DNA from: Opacimonas sp964559075
GTDB lineage: Bacteria; Pseudomonadota; Gammaproteobacteria; Enterobacterales; Alteromonadaceae
Assembly (NCBI GenBank): GCA_964559075.1
Contig: CAZLGJ010000089.1
Span: forward strand, 1-12,570
DNA length: 12,570 nt
Reading direction: 5' to 3'
Each line of letters starts with the position of its first letter. Positions within the stretch are counted from its first letter, which is position 1. Made by a program: the position numbers and the translations under genes. Shown here piece by piece: positions 7,406 through 12,570 of this stretch. The notes under the pieces are model-generated. The model was not told where the DNA came from. It ran no database searches and was given only the letters and a program-made list of their open reading frames with translations.

Positions 7406-8091
7406 GCAAAACAACTTACGTCATTGTCCCTGCGGCCGGGATAGGCTCGCGCATGCAAGCTAATCTACCCAAGCAATACCTGATGCTTGGAGGTCGTTGT
7501 GTGGTCGAATACACCTTGGAATGTTTGTTATCACACCCGCGCATCGATCAGGTGATCATCGCTCTGCATCCGCATGACAATCGCTTTATTGATTTAGAGA
7601 TCGCTTCGCATCCACGTTTGCGCACCGTCACCGGCGGTGATGAGCGCGCCGACTCGGTGCAAGCAGGGCTAGCAGCTATTGATGACCCAAACGCGCTAGT
7701 CTTGGTGCACGATGCCGCTCGCCCCTGCTTGCAACACCGTGACATTGATGCCTTACTAGATGTATTACATACCCATCCGGCAGCCCTGTTAGCCCGCGCG
7801 GCCAGTGATACTGTAAAGCTCGCAGTAGCTGAGCAAGTGGCTCAAACCCTGCCGCGCGAGCAAATTTGGCTAGCGCAAACGCCGCAAGCGAGCTCGTGGC
7901 AGCAGCTCCAACACGCGCTAACCCAGGCCAAGCAAGCTGGCGTTGCCGTGACTGATGAAGCATCTGCGCTTGAATATGCCAATATTCCCGTCACGCTGGT
8001 GGCGGGCCACAGTCACAATATCAAAATCACCCATCCGGATGATCTGGCGCTGGCACGATTTTATTTAACCGAACAAGGACGCTTTGCATGA
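7402..8091 (+). CDS. ispD: 2-C-methyl-D-erythritol 4-phosphate cytidylyltransferase IspD
   Basis: IspD transfers CMP from CTP to 2-C-methyl-D-erythritol 4-phosphate, the third step of the MEP pathway to isoprenoid precursors. The protein has 229 residues (E. coli has 236). The CTP-binding loop PAAGIGSRM with Arg17 and the downstream PKQY with Lys24 match the catalytic Arg/Lys pair of the family. GGDERADSV and VHDAARPCL (Asp104) form the central substrate pocket, TDEASALEY is conserved, and NIKIT carries Lys208. The start overlaps the ftsB stop by four bases (ATGA) and the stop overlaps the ispF start by four bases. It therefore lies next to ispF, which acts two steps later in the same pathway. 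Confidence 0.97.
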   Translation: MSKTTYVIVPAAGIGSRMQANLPKQYLMLGGRCVVEYTLECLLSHPRIDQVIIALHPHDNRFIDLEIASHPRLRTVTGGDERADSVQAGLAAIDDPNALVLVHDAARPCLQHRDIDALLDVLHTHPAALLARAASDTVKLAVAEQVAQTLPREQIWLAQTPQASSWQQLQHALTQAKQAGVAVTDEASALEYANIPVTLVAGHSHNIKITHPDDLALARFYLTEQGRFA

Positions 8092-8573
8092 GTCTCCCCT
8101 TCCGTATTGGTCACGGCTATGACGTACATAAATTTGGTGCGGACAAACCGCTCATTTTAGGCGGTATCACTATCGCTCACGACACCGGACTATTTGCACA
8201 CTCCGATGGCGATGTAGTGCTGCACGCGCTGTGTGATGCCTTGTTAGGTGCGGTTGCACTTGGCGATATCGGCCACCACTTTCCCGACAATGACCCGGCT
8301 TATGCGGGAGCAGACAGTGCAGAGCTGCTAAGAGATGTCTACCACCAGGTGCAACAGCGCGGCTATGTGCTTGGCAACGCTGACATTACCATTGTGGCCC
8401 AAGCCCCCAAAATGGCCCCGCATATTCAGGCTATGCGTGTCTGTATCGCCAATCACCTCGACGTTGACCCAGAACAAATCAACATCAAAGCGACTACGAC
8501 CGAAAAGCTTGGCTTTACTGGGCGCAAAGAAGGCATTGCCACCCATGCTGTAGCAATGTTAATTAGGGCGTGA
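8088..8573 (+). CDS. ispF: 2-C-methyl-D-erythritol 2,4-cyclodiphosphate synthase IspF
   Basis: IspF cyclises CDP-methylerythritol 2-phosphate to methylerythritol 2,4-cyclodiphosphate with release of CMP, the fifth MEP-pathway step. The 161-residue protein matches the family length. Zinc ligands Asp12 and His14 lie in GHGYDVHKFG and His46 in the HSDGDVVLHALCDALLGA block (residues 38-55). ALGDIGHHFPDNDP, ITIVAQAPKM and the highly conserved KATTTEKLGFTGR are also present. The ATGA overlap with ispD at 8088-8091 suggests coupled translation. The TGA stop shares its last base with a truD start (TGATG). Confidence 0.98.
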   Translation: MSLPFRIGHGYDVHKFGADKPLILGGITIAHDTGLFAHSDGDVVLHALCDALLGAVALGDIGHHFPDNDPAYAGADSAELLRDVYHQVQQRGYVLGNADITIVAQAPKMAPHIQAMRVCIANHLDVDPEQINIKATTTEKLGFTGRKEGIATHAVAMLIRA

Positions 8574-9640
8574 TGATGAACTTCCCTGCGTGTGATTGGC
8601 ACTATTTGTTCGGTAAACCGACCTGCCGCGCTCAATTCAAAACGACGTTGAGTGATTTTTTGGTCGAAGAAGATCTCGGTTACGCCTTATCAGGTGAAGG
8701 AGAGCACACCTATGTACAGATCCAAAAAACCAATCTCAACACCGCATACGTTGCCGAACAACTCGCCAAATTTACCCAGTTACCTTTACGACAAATATCC
8801 TATGCTGGCCGCAAAGATAAATACGCCACGACCACACAGTGGTTTGGGGTACACAACCCGCAACACAAACCGTTAGTATGGCGTGACTTTACCCTTGATG
8901 GAGTCCAGGTACTGGATGCACAACAGCATCACAAAAAACTGAAAGTCGGTGCGCTCAAAGGCAATCAGTTTACGATTCGTTTGCGCCAGTGTGAGCACCT
9001 CGATAACTTGTTAGAGAGGATCGTACTAGTCGCCTCTGATGGCGTGCCCAATTACTATGGTCAACAGCGTTTTGGTGAGATGCACTATCGCGATGAGCAT
9101 GGCCAGAGCGGCGTTAAACTTGGCGGCAACCTTACTCTAGCGGCAGAATTGGTCGCAGGAAGGCCCATCAAAAATCGCAACAAGCGCTCACTTGCTATCT
9201 CAGCGTTGCGCTCATGGTTGTTTAACCGGGCGGTGTCTGCGCGCATTGAACAGCAGCTGTTTTCCGTTCCACTTACAGGTGATGCGTTTATCCTCAATGG
9301 CTCAAATAGCTTTTTTGTGGCCGATAATATTGATGATTTGATTATCAAGCGCCTTGCAGAAGGTGATATTCACTTGTCTGCGCCTTTAAGCGGAGCGGGG
9401 CAATTGATCACTAAAGCTGCTAGTCACGCATTTGAAAGCGACCTACTTTCGGGCTACCCCGAGGTGACTGAGACGCTTACTAAGTTGGGCTTAAAGCAAG
9501 AGCGACGGGCGCTGCGCTTGTTACCACAAGACTTAACCTGTGAACCCCTGTCGGAGCAAGAGGGTGATTGTGTCTTGCGTTTTTATCTACCAAGTGGCAC
9601 ATTTGCTACATCAGTCTTGCGCGAGCTTTGTCAATGGTAA
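8573..9640 (+). CDS. truD: tRNA pseudouridine(13) synthase TruD
   Basis: TruD converts uridine 13 of tRNA(Glu) to pseudouridine. From ATG 8573 the protein has 355 residues (E. coli has 349). Motif order follows the family: EDLGYALSGEGEHTYVQIQK, the catalytic Asp82 in YAGRKDKYA, GALKGNQFTIRLR, GVPNYYGQQRFG, the RNKRSLAISALRSWLFN motif and the C-terminal PSGTFATSVLREL. Three consecutive start candidates exist: GTG 8570, ATG 8573 and ATG 8576. The AGGG at 8565-8568 best serves the two ATGs, and 8573 gives the common TGATG overlap with the ispF stop, so it was chosen. A gap of 49 bases separates it from surE. Confidence 0.96.
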   Translation: MMNFPACDWHYLFGKPTCRAQFKTTLSDFLVEEDLGYALSGEGEHTYVQIQKTNLNTAYVAEQLAKFTQLPLRQISYAGRKDKYATTTQWFGVHNPQHKPLVWRDFTLDGVQVLDAQQHHKKLKVGALKGNQFTIRLRQCEHLDNLLERIVLVASDGVPNYYGQQRFGEMHYRDEHGQSGVKLGGNLTLAAELVAGRPIKNRNKRSLAISALRSWLFNRAVSARIEQQLFSVPLTGDAFILNGSNSFFVADNIDDLIIKRLAEGDIHLSAPLSGAGQLITKAASHAFESDLLSGYPEVTETLTKLGLKQERRALRLLPQDLTCEPLSEQEGDCVLRFYLPSGTFATSVLRELCQW

Positions 9641-9689
9641 GCGTTAACCCCACTTCTTACTCAGGTCGCGAACATAGGGAATACACAGC

Positions 9690-10449
9690 ATGCGGATCTT
9701 ATTAAGTAATGACGATAGTGCCTTTGCGGCCGGTATTCACGCAGCATATAACGCGCTTTGCGCCGATCACAAGGTCACAGTGATTGCCCCCGATNNNNNN
9801 NNNNGGTGCAAGTAACGGCCTTTCACTGCATAACCCTCTGCGGGTTACAGAGCTCGAAAACGGCTTTTATGCCGTGAACGGGACACCCTCAGACTGTGTC
9901 CAAATCGGAGTCAACGGTGATTTTATGGCGCAAAAACCCGACATTGTGGTCTCGGGTATCAACCATGGTCCTAACTTGGGCGACGACGTGATTTACTCTG
10001 GTACCGTGGCAGCCGCCACCGAGGGACGCCACTTGGGGTTACCAGCAATAGCGATTTCGATGGCTGGACATAAAGACTGGCAGTTCGCCACGGCCGCCCG
10101 CGTATTAGTCGATATTGTAGCAAAAATTGCCGACATGCCGCTAACAGGGACGACCATTCTAAACGTCAATGTGCCAAACGTTGCCTACGAAGATGTCAAA
10201 GGTTGGCAGTTTTGTCGCCTCGGCAATCGCCACCAAGCCGAAAATATGGTGACGGACAAAGACCCCTTTGGGCGACGGATTTATTGGTATGGTCGACTTG
10301 GACCGGAACAAGATGCAGGCCCGGGCACAGATTTTTATGCCATCAACAATAATTATGTCGCTATCACACCGATATCGGTGGATATGACCGATTACCAGGC
10401 GCAGCAAAGCTTGGCCTCGTGGCATCAACAACAAAAGCGCGGCGCTTAA
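9690..10449 (+). CDS. surE: 5'/3'-nucleotidase SurE, frame interrupted by an assembly gap
   Basis: SurE is a metal-dependent nucleoside monophosphate phosphatase of stationary-phase survival. Translation starts at ATG 9690 with MRILLSNDDS, behind AGGGA (9676-9680). Codons run in frame to APD at 9786-9794, then ten Ns follow. The rest reads GASNGLSLHNP in a different frame, then VVSGINHGPNLGDDVIYSGT and GPGTDFYAINNNY. E. coli SurE has four residues (RNRS) between APD and GASN, so 12 bases are expected where ten Ns stand. With 12 bases the protein would have 253 residues, exactly the E. coli length, and Asn92 falls at its E. coli number. The metal ligand Ser39 lies inside the gap. The break is therefore an assembly artefact, not a pseudogene. 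The usual NDDG is NDDS here. The TAA overlaps the pcm ATG by one base. Confidence 0.93.
9795..9804. other. Assembly gap of ten Ns inside surE
   Basis: Ten unknown bases sit between the codons for Asp35 and Gly40 of SurE. The number looks like a placeholder, because family alignment calls for 12 bases here. Any automatic gene call will truncate or split surE at this point. Confidence 0.99.
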
Positions 10450-11096
10450 TGCATACTCTGCGCCAAGCAAAACCCTTGATTGAGCAGCTGATGCTCAAAG
10501 GGATCAACGATGAACGCGTATTAGCGGTCATGGGGAATTTGCCGCGCGAGCATTTTTTACCACCGGCGCTAACCCACCAAGCGTACCAAAACGACGCTCT
10601 ACCAATTGGTCAAGGTCAGACATTATCACAACCCTCAACAGTTGCGTTTATGACACAAACTCTGCTGGCACACATGCAAGAGTTTGGCTGCACCCAACCG
10701 GCTATTTTGGAGATCGGCACAGGATCTGGATATCAAACCGCTATTTTGGCCAAGTTATTCGATCATGTGTACACGGTTGAGCGCATCAAGGCACTGCAAT
10801 TTCAAGCACGGCGCAGGCTCAAACACCTAGACTGTTACAATGTCTCTCTCAAACACGGTGATGGCTGGGAAGGGTGGGCAAGTAAAGGCCCATTTAACGG
10901 CATTATTGTCACCGCCGCAGCACGCACATTACCTTTAGCGCTTGTCGATCAGCTTGCCGAGGGTGGCTGTATGCTGATCCCGCTCGGCGAAGCGCAACAA
11001 ACGCTCACCTATGTGCGCAAATACGGCGATCAGATTCAACAAATACCACTGGACGAGGCGCGTTTCGTGCCGCTTATTCAAGGACAGATAGAATGA
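10449..11096 (+). CDS. pcm: Protein-L-isoaspartate O-methyltransferase Pcm
   Basis: Pcm uses S-adenosylmethionine to methylate L-isoaspartyl residues and so starts repair of age-damaged proteins in the cytoplasm. From ATG 10449 the protein has 215 residues (E. coli has 208). It shows ALPIGQGQTLSQP with the active-site Ser60 region, the SAM-binding motif I LEIGTGSGYQTAIL (87-100), acidic Glu111 in VERIKALQFQARRRL, HGDGWEGW (137-143), IIVTAAA (152-158) and the C-terminal RFVPLIQGQIE. An upstream GTG/ATG-type extension to 10419 would overlap surE and add non-family residues, so ATG 10449 in TAATG was chosen. It has no clear Shine-Dalgarno sequence of its own, which points to coupling with surE. 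The stop overlaps the next start as ATGA. Confidence 0.97.
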   Translation: MHTLRQAKPLIEQLMLKGINDERVLAVMGNLPREHFLPPALTHQAYQNDALPIGQGQTLSQPSTVAFMTQTLLAHMQEFGCTQPAILEIGTGSGYQTAILAKLFDHVYTVERIKALQFQARRRLKHLDCYNVSLKHGDGWEGWASKGPFNGIIVTAAARTLPLALVDQLAEGGCMLIPLGEAQQTLTYVRKYGDQIQQIPLDEARFVPLIQGQIE

Positions 11097-11671
11097 AATT
11101 ATTTACACCACTTTACGAAAGCACCCTTAACTGGGCCCGCCATCGTCATGCTGACAAATATCTTGCGGGGTTGAGCTTTACCGAATCAGTGATATTCCCT
11201 ATTCCTCCAGATGTCATGCTCGCCCCAATGAGCTTGGCACAACCGCATAAAGCATGGTGGTATGCTCTGCTCACGACAATTGCTTCAGTGCTGGGCGGTA
11301 TTGCGGGCTATTTATTGGGGTACTTTGCATTTGAAACTTTACTTGAACCCAAAATCATCGAGTGGGGCTATGAAGCCAAGCTCAACCAAGCGGTTGATTG
11401 GTTCACCCAATATGGCGTTTGGGTGGTATTTATTGCCGGTTTTTCGCCTATCCCTTACAAAGTCTTTACCATCACGGCAGGCATGCTGCACATGGCGTTT
11501 GTCCCCTTTGTCATCGCCTCGGCAATCGGACGTGGGGCACGTTTTTTTCTCGTCGCTGCGATTATGTATTGGGGCGGAGCTAAGATGGAAGACAAGCTGC
11601 GGCAGTATGTGGAGTTTTTGGGATGGACGGTGATCGTTTTAGCAGTTGTTTTGTACTTGATATATGGCTAA
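11093..11671 (+). CDS. yqaA: YqaA family inner-membrane protein (DedA/VTT-like)
   Basis: This is a 192-residue polytopic membrane protein of the YqaA branch related to DedA/SNARE-associated (VTT) proteins. Its specific role is not established; the wider superfamily is linked to lipid-carrier transport and envelope homeostasis. Visible marks are ESVIFPIPPD (31-40), a hydrophobic helix at about 57-79 rich in glycine, the re-entrant-type segment GFSPIPYKVFTITAGM (116-131) and the following helix with AIGRGARFFLVAA (144-156), plus a last helix at about 176-190. These proline/glycine loops are the hallmark of the family. The start overlaps the pcm stop (ATGA) and the stop lies eight bases inside nlpD, so it is embedded in the surE-pcm-nlpD transcription unit. 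Confidence 0.88.
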   Translation: MKLFTPLYESTLNWARHRHADKYLAGLSFTESVIFPIPPDVMLAPMSLAQPHKAWWYALLTTIASVLGGIAGYLLGYFAFETLLEPKIIEWGYEAKLNQAVDWFTQYGVWVVFIAGFSPIPYKVFTITAGMLHMAFVPFVIASAIGRGARFFLVAAIMYWGGAKMEDKLRQYVEFLGWTVIVLAVVLYLIYG

Positions 11672-12491
11672 CCACAAAATTGTTTTATCGTATCGTTTAA
11701 TTGTTTCGATTGTCCTGGTGCTATGGTTAAGTGCTTGCGCACAGCGCAGCGTGCCCGCACCCGTTACGGTAATTGATACTACGCCGCCCATCAGCGCGGA
11801 CAATCGCGATTTAATGTTCCACGAAGTCCAAAGCGGCGAGACTCTCTATGGGATCGCTTGGCTCTATGGTCGTGACTATCAAACGCTTGCCAATATTAAC
11901 GGATTATCTGAACCTTATAATATTTTGGCGGGACAAAAATTAAAACTTTCGCAGAAACTGCTTAAACAAGAAGACGTTAAGGCCGATAACAGAGATGTTG
12001 TTGTAACAACTCCAAAACCTACGTCAAAAAATACGGTTGCGTCAAAACAAACACAGGTGTATCGTAGTAATCAAGACGGTAAAAAATCTACCGTCGCACT
12101 TACTACACTACCCCCACGCGTAAAACGCTGGGTGTGGCCAACAACGGGAAATGTTGTTGGTAAGTTTTCAACCGCTGAAGCGGGGAATAGTGGTCTGCTC
12201 ATCGCAAACACCATTGGTACCCCGGTCGTCTCAGCAGCTGAGGGCAAAGTCGTCTATGTCGGCAATGCACTCAGAGGTTATGGAAACCTTGTGATCATCA
12301 AACATACCGATAATTATTTGAGTGCCTATGCGCACAATAGTAAAATTTTGGTAGACGAACGCCAATTTGTCAAGGCGGGTGAAATGATCGCAGAAATGGG
12401 TAACTCCGGGACGACCGAGGCAAAGTTGCGATTTGAGATCCGCTTCAAGGGGAAATCCCTCGATCCACTCAAATTTTTGCCCAAACAATAA
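11664..12491 (+). CDS. nlpD: Outer-membrane lipoprotein NlpD, LysM plus degenerate LytM (M23) domain, amidase activator
   Basis: NlpD activates the periplasmic amidase AmiC for septal peptidoglycan splitting. The 275-residue precursor has a signal sequence with lipobox LSAC (Cys25), a LysM peptidoglycan-binding domain at about 52-95 (FHEVQSGETLYGIAWLYGRD to NILAGQKLKL), a polar AT-rich linker at about 96-150, and an M23 domain at about 155-271. The domain contains GKVVYVGNALRGYGN, SAYAHN and GNSGTT. Catalytic residues are lost: the expected H-x-D motif region reads NSGLLIA, and the HxH motif reads K254-L-R256 before FEIRFKGKSLDP. This agrees with NlpD acting as an activator rather than a hydrolase. 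It starts within the last codons of yqaA and is followed after 58 bases by rpoS, whose main promoter lies inside nlpD in E. coli. Confidence 0.96.
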   Translation: MANHKIVLSYRLIVSIVLVLWLSACAQRSVPAPVTVIDTTPPISADNRDLMFHEVQSGETLYGIAWLYGRDYQTLANINGLSEPYNILAGQKLKLSQKLLKQEDVKADNRDVVVTTPKPTSKNTVASKQTQVYRSNQDGKKSTVALTTLPPRVKRWVWPTTGNVVGKFSTAEAGNSGLLIANTIGTPVVSAAEGKVVYVGNALRGYGNLVIIKHTDNYLSAYAHNSKILVDERQFVKAGEMIAEMGNSGTTEAKLRFEIRFKGKSLDPLKFLPKQ

Positions 12492-12505
12492 TAAAAACGG
12501 ACGTT

Positions 12506-12513
12506 AGGAGGAG
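12506..12513 (+). promoter_or_regulatory. Strong Shine-Dalgarno-like AGGAGGAG in the rpoS leader without an adjacent start codon
   Basis: AGGAGGAG closely matches the complement of the 16S rRNA 3' end, yet no ATG or GTG occurs at the normal distance; the next candidate starts are TTG 12533, ATG 12542 and the rpoS ATG 12550. It could be a standby ribosome site or part of a leader fold that controls rpoS translation. Both ideas are inference. Confidence 0.35.
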
Positions 12514-12536
12514 TACGAATATTTATTCCGGTTTGC

Positions 12537-12541
12537 AGGAG
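12537..12541 (+). promoter_or_regulatory. Ribosome binding site of rpoS
   Basis: AGGAG lies eight bases before ATG 12550 and decides that start over ATG 12542, which directly abuts the AGGAG and is in another frame. Confidence 0.7.
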
Positions 12542-12549
12542 ATGCAGTT

Positions 12550-12570
12550 ATGGGTCAGAAAAAGCAGGAT
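12550..12570 (+). CDS. rpoS: Start of RNA polymerase sigma factor RpoS (first seven codons, runs out of the window)
   Basis: Only MGQKKQD is visible, which is too short to prove identity by sequence. The call rests on context: nlpD-rpoS is one of the most stable gene pairs in gammaproteobacteria, the strand and the 58-base spacing fit, and AGGAG lies eight bases before the ATG. RpoS is the general stress and stationary-phase sigma factor. Its expression in E. coli comes largely from a promoter inside nlpD with a long leader that is translationally controlled. The charged, polar N terminus is compatible with marine gammaproteobacterial RpoS proteins. Confidence 0.75.

Noticed and set aside
9784..10449. 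A separate gene starting at TTG 9784 just before the N-run, or surE as a pseudogene.
   Set aside because: The true SurE N terminus with MRILLSNDD starts at 9690; the apparent split arises only from the placeholder length of the gap.
12176..12450. NlpD as an active M23 endopeptidase.
   Set aside because: The H-x-D motif region and the HxH motif (K-L-R here) lack the zinc-binding residues; this is normal for NlpD and does not indicate a broken gene.
1..12522. The ten bases at 1-10 (GTACGAATAT) recur at 12513-12522, near the other window end.
   Set aside because: One 10-mer match in 12.5 kb is compatible with chance. The first copy is fadB coding sequence and the second is rpoS leader, and no similarity extends beyond it, so there is no sign of a terminal repeat or attachment site.
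12542..12570. ATG 12542 as the start of rpoS or of an overlapping small gene.
   Set aside because: It touches the AGGAG with no spacer and is in a different frame from ATG 12550, which has normal spacing.

Overview
The window is an ordinary chromosomal core region of a gammaproteobacterium, most likely a marine one of the Alteromonadales/Vibrionales type. Evidence for this is the fadB-fadA pair with E. coli-like proteins, the conserved block ftsB-ispD-ispF-truD-surE-pcm-yqaA-nlpD-rpoS, and an aminosugar kinase of the BadF/BcrAD family beside nagA, as in Shewanella and Vibrio chitin-degradation gene sets. Genus cannot be fixed from the sequence alone. Coding density is very high and no mobile element, CRISPR array, tRNA or rRNA is visible.

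Layout. (1) 1-3320: fadB (its first few codons lie outside the window) and fadA, on the + strand, encode the two subunits of the aerobic fatty-acid beta-oxidation complex. A hairpin with a T-run closes the unit at 3351-3388. (2) 3387-5484: a minus-strand pair, an aminosugar kinase followed by nagA, converges on fadA. Four 12-bp tandem repeats lie directly before the nagA start. (3) 5485-5554: a 70-bp divergent intergenic region. (4) 5555-7039: an exported or membrane-anchored protein of unknown function, with a distant resemblance to the class A beta-lactamase/transpeptidase fold but without the catalytic lysine. (5) 7115-12491: a tightly packed + strand cluster of ftsB (cell division), ispD and ispF (MEP isoprenoid pathway), truD (tRNA pseudouridine synthase), surE (nucleotidase), pcm (protein repair methyltransferase), yqaA (DedA/VTT-like membrane protein) and nlpD (amidase activator lipoprotein). 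Most junctions overlap by 1, 4 or 8 bases. (6) 12550-12570: the first seven codons of what should be rpoS.

The genes fall into four unrelated tasks: fatty-acid degradation, GlcNAc/chitin sugar catabolism, envelope and isoprenoid functions, and stationary-phase or stress functions (surE, pcm, nlpD, rpoS). An assembly gap of ten Ns (9795-9804) sits inside surE. It artificially breaks the reading frame, because comparison with the SurE family indicates that 12 bases are needed there.

I found no convincing new biological system. The items most worth a second look are the unknown exported protein, the 12-bp repeats upstream of nagA, the SurE gap with its unusual NDDS motif, and the rpoS leader with an apparently unused strong Shine-Dalgarno sequence.
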